Origin: Gudongella sp.
Lineage (GTDB): Bacteria; Bacillota; Clostridia; Tissierellales; Tissierellaceae
NCBI GenBank assembly: GCA_024649995.1
Contig: JANKMX010000004.1
Span: 1-64,000 of the forward strand
Direction: 5' to 3'
DNA length: 64,000 bases
Under the pieces are notes generated by a model. That model made no database searches, was not told the origin of the DNA, and saw only the letters and a program-made list of their open reading frames with translations. A program made the position numbers and the translations under genes. How positions within the stretch are numbered: the stretch's first letter is position 1; every line of letters starts with the position of its first letter. Shown one piece after another: positions 42,557 to 50,662 of the stretch.

Positions 42557-43720
42557 TTACTCTGCCAGCTTGTAGATACTAACTGCATCATCCTTGTCAA
42601 TCTTCATAAGTGCACCGAAGCTTCCCATGGAGGTTGCAAGGTCGGCCATCCTTTCGAATTCATTCGTAGGAAGTCCCGCCTCCTTTAGGGATCTTGGCAA
42701 GCCTATTTTTTTCAGAAATTCCTCAAATCTTCTGATGCCCTCCAGGGCTACATGCTCCTTGGTATTGCCAGCAGCAGATACTCCAAAGACATTTACTGCA
42801 AACTTGTTGAATATATCAAGATTTTCCCTGTATACATACTTCATCCAGGCAGGAAAGATTATTCCCAGGGTCACTCCATGGGTGGCTCCGTAAAGAGCAC
42901 TGAGCTGATGCCCAAGCTGATGGCTTGACCAGTCATCCTCCCTTCCCAATCCCAGCAACCCGTTGTGTGCAAGTGTTCCTGCAAGCATGATCTCAGCCCT
43001 TGCATTGTAATCATCGGGGTTTTTCAAAAGCTTGTAGGCATTACTAATTACAGTTTTCATGGTTGCTTCCGCAAGGCTGTCGGTCAGTCCAACATTTTCG
43101 GTCTTGGTGAAATACCTTTCAAATATATGGGACAGTATGTCCATTACCCCTGCAAAGGTTTGGTCTCTTGGCAAGGACATTGTGTACTCAGGATCCATAA
43201 TTGCAAACACCGGTCTCAGGAGGTCATGGTTTACGGCAAGCTTCAAATTTTTCTCTTCATTTGTTATGACACTACCCATGCTTGCCTCACTTCCCGTTGC
43301 AGGTATTGTAAGTACAACTCCCACTGGAAGAGCTTTTTCCACCCTTTCCTTGCCAAGGAAGAAATCCCAGATGTCAGCCTCTGTCAAAGCTCCCAGTGCA
43401 ATTGCCTTTGCTGAATCTATTACGCTTCCTCCACCTACTGCTAGAATCAGGTCGATTTCCTCCTCCTTGACCAGCTTTATTCCCTCGCGCACCATTGAAA
43501 GTGCTGGGTTTGGCTTTACTCCTCCAAGCTCAAAAACCTCCACACCGGTTTTCTTAAGCTGATCTATGGCATCGTCATAAATACCGTTTTTCTTTATACT
43601 GCCTCCTCCGTAGTGAAGGAGTATCTTTTTGTAATTACCTTCCACAAGTTTAGGTAGTTTCTCTATGCTCCCCTTTCCAAACTTGATTATGGTGGGTGAG
43701 TAAAAGCTGAAATTTTTCAT
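42557..43720 (-). CDS. Iron-containing alcohol dehydrogenase
   Basis: FYSPTIIKFGKGSIEKLP; GGGSVIDSAKAIA; HNGLLGLGREDDWSSHQLGHQLSA. Confidence 0.92.
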   Translation of the reverse strand: MKNFSFYSPTIIKFGKGSIEKLPKLVEGNYKKILLHYGGGSIKKNGIYDDAIDQLKKTGVEVFELGGVKPNPALSMVREGIKLVKEEEIDLILAVGGGSVIDSAKAIALGALTEADIWDFFLGKERVEKALPVGVVLTIPATGSEASMGSVITNEEKNLKLAVNHDLLRPVFAIMDPEYTMSLPRDQTFAGVMDILSHIFERYFTKTENVGLTDSLAEATMKTVISNAYKLLKNPDDYNARAEIMLAGTLAHNGLLGLGREDDWSSHQLGHQLSALYGATHGVTLGIIFPAWMKYVYRENLDIFNKFAVNVFGVSAAGNTKEHVALEGIRRFEEFLKKIGLPRSLKEAGLPTNEFERMADLATSMGSFGALMKIDKDDAVSIYKLAE

Positions 43721-43732
43721 AATAAATCTCCT

Positions 43733-43775
43733 CTCATTCTGGATATTTATTCTATACCCAGAAGAGAGGAGTTTA
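43733..43775 (-). terminator. Terminator after the TPR protein operon
   Basis: ctcctctc..ttctgg / ccagaatgagaggag stem. Confidence 0.5.
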
Positions 43776-43784
43776 GTTTGGAAA

Positions 43785-45941
43785 TCAATAATTCCAATGT
43801 CTTTGATTGTATATTTCATCAACAATTGTAAGGATGTTCTCGTCGTCTACATTATCAACAATCCTCTTGTATATCTTGTCTTTTTGTTCATAGGCTCCAC
43901 CGCTTATCATTTCCAGAAGGAACATTTTCAGGAATTCCATCTCATCAGCTGGTGGGGGATCTTCACCAAGTCCAAGTATTGCACTCCTGAAGGTCTCTCC
44001 CTGTAGTCTTGATGGGTAGAACCTGTCATCCAGAAGACTCTGGACTGCCAGGTCATAGTCTCCATAGTATATGTGAAGGAATACCAGACTGTCGGGTAGG
44101 AAATTTTCCAGATTCTCAAGTGCATCCCTTGCTTCCCTGTAGTTCCCCTTAGCCCTATGGTACTTGAACCGGGCGTAATGGGCATCATCTTCATTATACT
44201 TTTCCAGTATGGCTATCATGTCCATAATCTTCTCTTCAGATCCCAGAATCTCATCTGCCTCCAATTCGAAGCTTATGCTGTTAATGAGGTTGGATGCCAA
44301 TCTTTCATCATCCACCCTCTCCAGGAGCACAAAAGCCCTTTCCAGGTTCTTCTCTCCCTTCTTCCAGCCTATACCGTAAATCTTCACAAGGCTTGAAATT
44401 GCCTCCATATTGTCTGGCTCCTCCAGTAGGACTTCTTCATAATACTCAATGGCTTCAGGATACTTCATCTGGGCAACAAGCCTCTGACCAGGTGAAAGTT
44501 CTCCCTCCACCACTATGCTAGGAATCTTGTCGTAATAGGTTCTCATGGGAAAGCTGCTTGTTATGAGTTGGTTGTTTTTGTCATATGCATTTACTATTAT
44601 TGGGTATTCCCCTCCTGGCATGAACTTTCCAAGCACTGCAGTGGAGCCCAGAAGCCATTCCTCACCTTCAAAGGTCATCCCGCCGGTTTGGTTTCTGAAG
44701 TCTGATATCCTAAAGTCCGCGCTTGTCCCCTTGAATCTTCCTTCTCCATTTACATCCTGTATTGGGCTTCTGAATGACCCTCCAGACTTCTCCAGGGGAT
44801 TTGAAAATATTACAGGCTCAACTGTGTAGTAATCAGCCTCCGGAACCTCCTCCCAGGACACTGTGAACAGGTCATCTTCCACAACCGACCCCGGCTGAGG
44901 TGAATAAACGTCGAAGGTGTCTCTGAAAGTGTACTCAATATGCTCATCACCTTGAGCTATTTCCACATAACCAGTCACGCTTTTCTGAAAGACCTTGTCT
45001 GACAATAGACTTCCATCAAGTCCAAGACCTACGTCATAGATTCCATCTGAAATAGGGATGGTTTCAAAATACCCCTTCTCATCAGTTATGGCAACAAAGG
45101 ATTCTCCTCCGATTCTCACACCTCCATCAGCCCTAAGGATGTAAATTTCAACAAATGCCATTGGTTCGCCCTCAAAGGTGACCCTTCCCTTTATCCTGTT
45201 GTTTCCATCAAGAAGGTCTTGGGATTCCTGCAGCCAGAAATTTCTGCTGCTAAAGGTTGGAGATGCAAAGTAGGAATCCTTTAGGCTCTTCCAATCCCTG
45301 TTTTGGTATTTTTTGTACAGTTCTCTTGCTCCCTCAATATCGCCATTTGCAAGATGGATTTCAGCCAATAGAATCTCCTGTCTTGGATCATCCAGTCCTT
45401 TCGTTTCAAGTCTATCTACAATATTCTTGACTTCTTCAAATTCCCTGTTGGTAAAATGCAGGTAGGCCTTGTAGATCGCTGCCTCGTCCAATAGGATTTC
45501 ACTATGGTTTTCACCAAAATGGATCAACGCTCTTAACCCATCCACGTCCCCTTTTGCGATGGCTATATCCATTCTCATCCTATATGAATCCAGATATGAT
45601 TTTTCTTCCCTGGCTGTCGGCTCCATTTGGAGGATTTCCTGGAGAAGGTCCTCTGCCCTTATCAAATCCTCCTGGCTGGTTTCCTCTCCTCCCCCCCAGC
45701 CCTGCTGGTAGATTGTGAACTTCCCAAAGTACTTTACAAGGCTATTTGCATAGTCAAGCCTGCCTTCAATTGAATCATCCATCTGGATGTGCTTTTCATA
45801 GAAAAGTTCAGCTCTTGGGGAATCCTTCTTGTCCAGGTACCTTGCTATTGCCAGGGTGGATTGGGGAATTACCCAAAGGTAGCCCACAGCAAAAACAATC
45901 AAACCTAAAAGTAGTGTCTTCACCTTTATTTTCATCTTCAT
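43785..45941 (-). CDS. Membrane-anchored TPR protein with carboxypeptidase-regulatory-like domain
   Basis: N-terminal TM; IKGRVTFEGEPMAFVEIYIL..DEKGYFETIPISDGIYDVGLGLDG; TPR-like repeats. Confidence 0.7.
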   Translation of the reverse strand: MKMKIKVKTLLLGLIVFAVGYLWVIPQSTLAIARYLDKKDSPRAELFYEKHIQMDDSIEGRLDYANSLVKYFGKFTIYQQGWGGGEETSQEDLIRAEDLLQEILQMEPTAREEKSYLDSYRMRMDIAIAKGDVDGLRALIHFGENHSEILLDEAAIYKAYLHFTNREFEEVKNIVDRLETKGLDDPRQEILLAEIHLANGDIEGARELYKKYQNRDWKSLKDSYFASPTFSSRNFWLQESQDLLDGNNRIKGRVTFEGEPMAFVEIYILRADGGVRIGGESFVAITDEKGYFETIPISDGIYDVGLGLDGSLLSDKVFQKSVTGYVEIAQGDEHIEYTFRDTFDVYSPQPGSVVEDDLFTVSWEEVPEADYYTVEPVIFSNPLEKSGGSFRSPIQDVNGEGRFKGTSADFRISDFRNQTGGMTFEGEEWLLGSTAVLGKFMPGGEYPIIVNAYDKNNQLITSSFPMRTYYDKIPSIVVEGELSPGQRLVAQMKYPEAIEYYEEVLLEEPDNMEAISSLVKIYGIGWKKGEKNLERAFVLLERVDDERLASNLINSISFELEADEILGSEEKIMDMIAILEKYNEDDAHYARFKYHRAKGNYREARDALENLENFLPDSLVFLHIYYGDYDLAVQSLLDDRFYPSRLQGETFRSAILGLGEDPPPADEMEFLKMFLLEMISGGAYEQKDKIYKRIVDNVDDENILTIVDEIYNQRHWNY

Positions 45942-46252
45942 TTTCTTGTCACCTCTTTGTCCTCCTGAACCATGACCTGGGATCCAGCCATTTCAATTGC
46001 GGTTAATCTGTATTGCTTCTCCAGGATTCCCTCCGGTAGGATTGAGACTGCAAAAATTGCTGCCACAGCCACAGCTGCAGGTATCAGGGGTATCTGAAGC
46101 TCATAGTTTAGTATTCTTCGTATTTTCCCTTTCCCTGAACGGGTGGTCTGATCCAGGACACTTTCCATCATTTTGTCCGTAAACTCCATTTCAGATGTTT
46201 CCTCGTCAAATATTATCTTTATATCATCCTTTAATAAGTCATCTCTATTCAT
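45938..46252 (-). CDS. Putative single-pass anti-sigma factor-like protein
   Basis: Overlaps the sigma gene by 8 nt; single central TM segment. Confidence 0.55.
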   Translation of the reverse strand: MNRDDLLKDDIKIIFDEETSEMEFTDKMMESVLDQTTRSGKGKIRRILNYELQIPLIPAAVAVAAIFAVSILPEGILEKQYRLTAIEMAGSQVMVQEDKEVTRK

Positions 46253-46784
46253 CTTCAGAACCTCCCTTCTTCATCTCTTTGGCCAGAATTCTTCTCGCCC
46301 TGGATAATCTGCTCTTTATTGTTCCTTCTTTTTCATTCAACAGGTCTGAAATCTCTGCTATGCTAAGGTCCTGATAGTAGAAAAGGACCAAGGCTTCCCT
46401 GTAAATTGGACTCAGTTCTTCAAGTCTAGTCTTAAGCTCTTCGAGATCCAGCCTGTGTTCAAGCCTCTCCAGGGTATCAGCCTCGCCAACAAGCTCTTCA
46501 TTCAGGCTCAAATCATACGTCTTTTTCCTCAGCTTGTCCCTGGATAGGTTTATGGCAATTCTATATATCCAGGTGTAGAGACTGCTTTTCCTATTGAAGG
46601 TCCGGATCCTCCTAAACACCCTTACAAAGGTCTCCTGGACGACATCCTCGGCTTCCTCCCTGTCTCTCAGTATCAGGTAACAGGTTCCAAGAAGCTTGTT
46701 TCCATACAGCTGCATCATTTGTCTAAAGGCATCCTCCTGCCCATTTATTAGTCCATCAATCATCTGGTTTTCTGTCACCTTCAA
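46245..46784 (-). CDS. ECF RNA polymerase sigma factor
   Basis: EEAEDVVQETFVRVFRRIRTFN..SSLYTWIYRIAINLSRD; sigma-70 region 4. Confidence 0.93.
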   Translation of the reverse strand: MKVTENQMIDGLINGQEDAFRQMMQLYGNKLLGTCYLILRDREEAEDVVQETFVRVFRRIRTFNRKSSLYTWIYRIAINLSRDKLRKKTYDLSLNEELVGEADTLERLEHRLDLEELKTRLEELSPIYREALVLFYYQDLSIAEISDLLNEKEGTIKSRLSRARRILAKEMKKGGSEDE

Positions 46785-46828
46785 CCCTCCTTACTCTTTA
46801 GACGTAATTCCCTCAAAAAGGTTGCACA

Positions 46829-46857
46829 AAAAAAGAGAGAAATACTCTCCCTTTGAT
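46829..46857 (-). terminator. Terminator downstream of DUF951 gene
   Basis: gagagtatttctctc followed by T7 on the minus strand. Confidence 0.6.
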
Positions 46858-46870
46858 TATATAATACCAG

Positions 46871-47101
46871 TTACTCTGCACTATCCTCCGGCTTATGATG
46901 GACAATGCTTATCCACTTGTCCTCCACAAGAATCTTTCTGACCCTTTTCTCAAACTCAATCCTAGTGAGCCAAATCTGTCTTTCACACCCCATGCACTTA
47001 AGCTTGATGTCAACACCTGTCCTGAGTATCTCCCAGTGGTTCTCTCCACATGGGTGTCCCTTCTTCAACGTAACCTGGTCTCCAACCTTGTAGTATAGCA
47101 T
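46871..47101 (-). CDS. DUF951 family protein
   Basis: YKVGDQVTLKKGHPCGENHWEILRTGVDIKLKCMGCERQIWL. Confidence 0.9.
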   Translation of the reverse strand: MLYYKVGDQVTLKKGHPCGENHWEILRTGVDIKLKCMGCERQIWLTRIEFEKRVRKILVEDKWISIVHHKPEDSAE

Positions 47102-47976
47102 TACTTGTCTCCACCTCCATAGACTACGACCTTTGAGTATGGTATCTCTATTCCTTCACGGTCAAAGGCCTGCTTGTACCGTTTTCTCATTTCCCTTTCG
47201 ACAGCCCATTGCTCCATAGGCTTTGTCTTGGCAATTGCCCTTATGACAACATCTGAGTTTCCAAAGCTTGCAACACCAAGGACTGTGGGCCCCTCGATTA
47301 TGGTATCATTTGTTTCGGCTATTTCAGCGCTGATCCTTTCCATGATCTCCATAGCCCTGTCGATGTCAGCCTCGTATGCAATTGAAATATCAACCAGTGC
47401 CCTCATGGCACCCCTTGTTCTGTTTGTAACCACAGTAATGGAGCTATTTGGTATGATATGAAGCTCCCCTGTAAAGTCCCTTATTTTTGTGACCCTAACA
47501 CCAAGCTCCTCAACAAGACCTTCCTTGGAATCTATCTGGACATAGTCCCCTACTGCGTACTGGTCTTCCAGGAGAATGAAGAAACCGGTTATGATGTCCT
47601 TGACAAGTGACTGGGCTCCAAAACCGATTGCCAGACCACCAATACCTGCAGTTGCGATTATGGAAGCGGTGTTGATGTTGAAAATCTCAAGAGACATCAC
47701 TATCCCGATAAAGAAGAGAGTGTACTTTACTACCTTTTTTAGGATATTGGTCAGAGTATCCCTTCTTCTGTCTGATATCTGAAATTTACTGAAGCTTTTA
47801 TAGGTTAGGGTCCTGTCTACGATCCTGTTGGCAACCTTGACTACAACTCCTATTGCAATAAATATAAGGAGTATGGTTATAATTTTTCCTAACAGATTCA
47901 AATCCCCATCCGTATTTTTTAGAAAGGAGTTTATTGATTGAACTACCCCGTCATATAGGCTTTTCAATGATTCCAT
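47101..47976 (-). CDS. mscS: Small-conductance mechanosensitive channel
   Basis: GIGGLAIGFGAQSLVKDIITGFFILLEDQYAVGDYVQI. Confidence 0.93.
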   Translation of the reverse strand: MESLKSLYDGVVQSINSFLKNTDGDLNLLGKIITILLIFIAIGVVVKVANRIVDRTLTYKSFSKFQISDRRRDTLTNILKKVVKYTLFFIGIVMSLEIFNINTASIIATAGIGGLAIGFGAQSLVKDIITGFFILLEDQYAVGDYVQIDSKEGLVEELGVRVTKIRDFTGELHIIPNSSITVVTNRTRGAMRALVDISIAYEADIDRAMEIMERISAEIAETNDTIIEGPTVLGVASFGNSDVVIRAIAKTKPMEQWAVEREMRKRYKQAFDREGIEIPYSKVVVYGGGDK

Positions 47977-47985
47977 CCCTACCTC

Positions 47986-48255
47986 CTAGTCAAGTTTCTT
48001 CAAGGCTCTTTGTCCATCAACCGTCTGCAAATGATGAAGCTCCTTGTAATCAAGCTCCCCTGATTTCTTCATCTCAATTACCTTCTCCAGGTCAACAACG
48101 GCTACCCTTATTGCTAGTCCACAGCTAAGTGTTATGTCCCTTGGTGTGGGTATTGTCTTTGTCTTGATCCCTTCCTCCGTCAGTATCCTCTCAGCCCTCA
48201 TTGCGTGATGGGTTGACTGGAAGGTCAGTATTCCAAATTCGTTCATTATAATCAT
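47986..48255 (-). CDS. DUF3343 family (putative Se/S carrier-like) protein
   Basis: FGILTFQSTHHAMRAERILTEEGIKTKTIPTPRDITLSCGLAIRV. Confidence 0.87.
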   Translation of the reverse strand: MIIMNEFGILTFQSTHHAMRAERILTEEGIKTKTIPTPRDITLSCGLAIRVAVVDLEKVIEMKKSGELDYKELHHLQTVDGQRALKKLD

Positions 48256-48857
48256 CCTATCGTAATTGTGTTTGTTCCCGACTGCATCTTTTCATATATG
48301 GTGTACATGTTTGAAATGTCTCCAACTGCAAGGCTATCCTTCAAGTTGTAGAAATCCAGGCATGTACCGCAAGAGATTATCTCAACCCCTGCCTCTAGAA
48401 GGTCCTGAAGATCCTCAAGAACAGGGCTCCCCTCTACAGTGAGCTTGACTCCACTGTTGTAGAAGAGTATTGCCTTTGGATGTGGCTTTGTCTCATTTAC
48501 AGTGTAAATAAAGCTCTTCATTAGAAGACTTCCAAGCTCTTCATCTCCCTTACCCATCTGGTTGGATTGGATAACCAATACACTTCCTCCATCTGGTCGC
48601 TGAATGATATCCTCCTTAACCTTCTCCTCTTCCACTTCCCCTGACTTCACTATGGTCACTGCAAACAGGTTCTCACCAAGCACCTCTACGGAATACTCCA
48701 GACCCATGCTTCCTGCCAGCTTTGAAAGGTTCTCCCTGGCTGTTATATTGTCAACCACAGTCCTTACTGATCCGTCCTCAATTCTGTCAAGCTCCTTCTT
48801 TGTAAGAATTACTGGCTTTGGACATGCAAGGCCCTTTGCATCTATTTCCCTTATCAT
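48252..48857 (-). CDS. yedF: Selenium metabolism protein YedF (TusA-like + DsrE-like)
   Basis: REIDAKGLACPKPVILTKKEL; VEIISCGTCLDFYNLKDSLAVGDISNMYTI. Confidence 0.92.
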   Translation of the reverse strand: MIREIDAKGLACPKPVILTKKELDRIEDGSVRTVVDNITARENLSKLAGSMGLEYSVEVLGENLFAVTIVKSGEVEEEKVKEDIIQRPDGGSVLVIQSNQMGKGDEELGSLLMKSFIYTVNETKPHPKAILFYNSGVKLTVEGSPVLEDLQDLLEAGVEIISCGTCLDFYNLKDSLAVGDISNMYTIYEKMQSGTNTITIG

Positions 48858-49933
48858 TGTGTCTCCTCCTCTGTTACTTCCTTATCCTCTATCCTAACTA
48901 TATCTACACCATTTTGGGTGGTTACAATCAGATCATTGAATTGGCTTTGCATATCAATGATCTCCCAGTTGAAGCTATGGTCTGCAATTTTTTCCTTGTG
49001 TCTAAAAACTAGCAGATCCTTTTCCCCTGCCAAAACAATGTACTTTCCATGGGCATGGAGCTTCTCATAGTCAATTCCAAAGGTATTCTCACTGATCGTT
49101 TCTCCATCCCCGCTTATGATTCTCAAATTGTCCCCATATATGGCATAGATCTCATCACCATCCACCAGAACATCCTTTAGGAGGGGAAGGTCTCTCCCCC
49201 AGACTATCTGGCCCTTCCTGTGATGGTAAATCCCTGTCTCTGTTACTATCAGACTGTCGTCCCCAAGACTCAGTACCCTAATTATCACCCTGTCATGGAG
49301 TTCATAAAGCTCTTCCTCACCTTGGGAAGTATACTTGACCATCCTCGTTCCAATCCCATTACCTTCCAGCTCCAGAATAGTAACCCTTACTGATTGCGCC
49401 TCCAGGCTGTAGTCTATGGGATAGTTATGCGTATATATCAGGTTTTCCCTATGCTCTCCATCCATTTCATATATCTTGAGAAGCTCCCTTCCCTCCTCCT
49501 TGATGTGGACAATATGCCCTTCCTTCCCGGGCTTGAAGGAAAACATCTGGGAATTCTCCTCAATTTTTGCTATTATCTCTCCGTTGAAGTTTATTACAAT
49601 GGCTTCCCCACTCATTCTATCGTATATTCCAATCAGGTTGTCATTTATGACAAGCAAGGGATCATCCATAAGAAAGGTCCTTTCCCAAAGAATCTTCCCA
49701 GACTCGTCTGACACGGACATCTTCTCTCCATTCCACGCGAGATATCTTCCATTGATGTATCTTAATCCCTCACCGGGTATATGCCTGATCTCAACAACTT
49801 CCTTTTCACTGGTTGAGAAGCTGTCCAGATACCTAACGAACCACTTCTGATTCTCCTCAAAGGAAAAGAAGATCATGGTCCCTGCAATGGTCATAATAAA
49901 TATTATAAGAATTATTTTCCCAAGACTCTTCAT
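48854..49933 (-). CDS. DUF5711-like membrane-anchored beta-propeller protein
   Basis: N-terminal TM; repetitive beta-strand pattern. Confidence 0.65.
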   Translation of the reverse strand: MKSLGKIILIIFIMTIAGTMIFFSFEENQKWFVRYLDSFSTSEKEVVEIRHIPGEGLRYINGRYLAWNGEKMSVSDESGKILWERTFLMDDPLLVINDNLIGIYDRMSGEAIVINFNGEIIAKIEENSQMFSFKPGKEGHIVHIKEEGRELLKIYEMDGEHRENLIYTHNYPIDYSLEAQSVRVTILELEGNGIGTRMVKYTSQGEEELYELHDRVIIRVLSLGDDSLIVTETGIYHHRKGQIVWGRDLPLLKDVLVDGDEIYAIYGDNLRIISGDGETISENTFGIDYEKLHAHGKYIVLAGEKDLLVFRHKEKIADHSFNWEIIDMQSQFNDLIVTTQNGVDIVRIEDKEVTEEETQ

Positions 49934-49956
49934 GGTATGTCCCCTTCATACATATG

Positions 49957-49985
49957 CAGACATCAGGGACGGTTATTTTTGTCTG
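49957..49985. repeat. Degenerate copy of the RAYT-associated palindrome, embedded in the 3' end of the CopZ-like gene
   Basis: cagacatcagggacggttatttttgtctg; 21/29 identical to the 52366 copy; terminal arms cagaca/tgtctg still complementary. Confidence 0.65.
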
Positions 49986-50487
49986 TACCCGATGTTTTCA
50001 TCGCCTTCTTTTTAAGTGCAAGCCTTATGGCTTCAATTATATGTGGACTGCAGCATTTTCCAAGCGGATTGTTTTCCTCACACCTGCAGTTTTTCATTGC
50101 ACCGGTTATCCCAACCACTTCTTTAAATGATTTCGCCCCTCTATTTACTACTGCATCAACAATCTGGCCTTCCGTCACCCTGCTGCAGTAGCAGATATAT
50201 TTGGGATCAGCATCTTTTTTGTACCACACATCCACCTTAAGGTCATTTCTTCTGAACATAGTATCTGCAGTAAAATATACGACGTCACAGTTCTCTTCAA
50301 GGCAAATGCCGTAATTCTCATCCTTGACCCTATCTTTATTCCCGGACTTCACTAAATGCCTCACAGTAATGCTAGCTACTGTATTTGCCCTTCCCCTACA
50401 CAAGGGACACTTCAACTCCTTCTCCACCTTACCTGTGGAGGTTTCATTGCCAGATCAACATGAACTGGCTCTATTTTTTATATCCAT
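49963..50487 (-). CDS. CopZ-like [2Fe-2S]/metallochaperone protein; proposed selenoprotein, in-frame TGA at 50455-50457 (Sec11)
   Basis: Track ORF begins at a GTG (50427); in-frame upstream extension MDIKNRASSC(U)SGNETSTGK reaches an ATG with GGAGGGAG SD. Body: CPLCRGRANTV..GICLEENCDVVYFTADTMFRRNDLKVDV..ICYCSRVTEGQIVDAVVNRG..NCRCEENNPLGKCC. Confidence 0.85.
50422..50440 (-). promoter_or_regulatory. Putative bacterial SECIS hairpin (CopZ-like gene)
   Basis: CUCCAC-AGGUAAG-GUGGAG; stem begins 14 nt and loop 20 nt after the UGA; loop begins AGGU. Confidence 0.75.
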
Positions 50488-50662
50488 GTCATCACTCCCT
50501 CCACACATCAAGTAGAATAATTCCCGCTCTTCCCCGAGGCAACTTAACTATATTTTAACATACTTTGCTGAAAATGACTTCCCTTTCCTGATTTCAATTT
50601 ATGTGGTGCATCAATGTGTTATAATTAGGGTGTTACATCGAGTAAATGAGGAGGGAATACAT

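Noticed and set aside
49963-49965. Terminal TGA of the CopZ-like gene as a second Sec codon
   Set aside because: The downstream frame has no recognisable conserved domain and runs into the next gene; the GKCC domain end is already complete.
50368-50427. GTG at 50427 as the true start of the CopZ-like gene
   Set aside because: No convincing SD precedes it. The upstream ATG has GGAGGGAG, and the intervening UGA has a SECIS-like hairpin; the GTG itself sits in the hairpin region.
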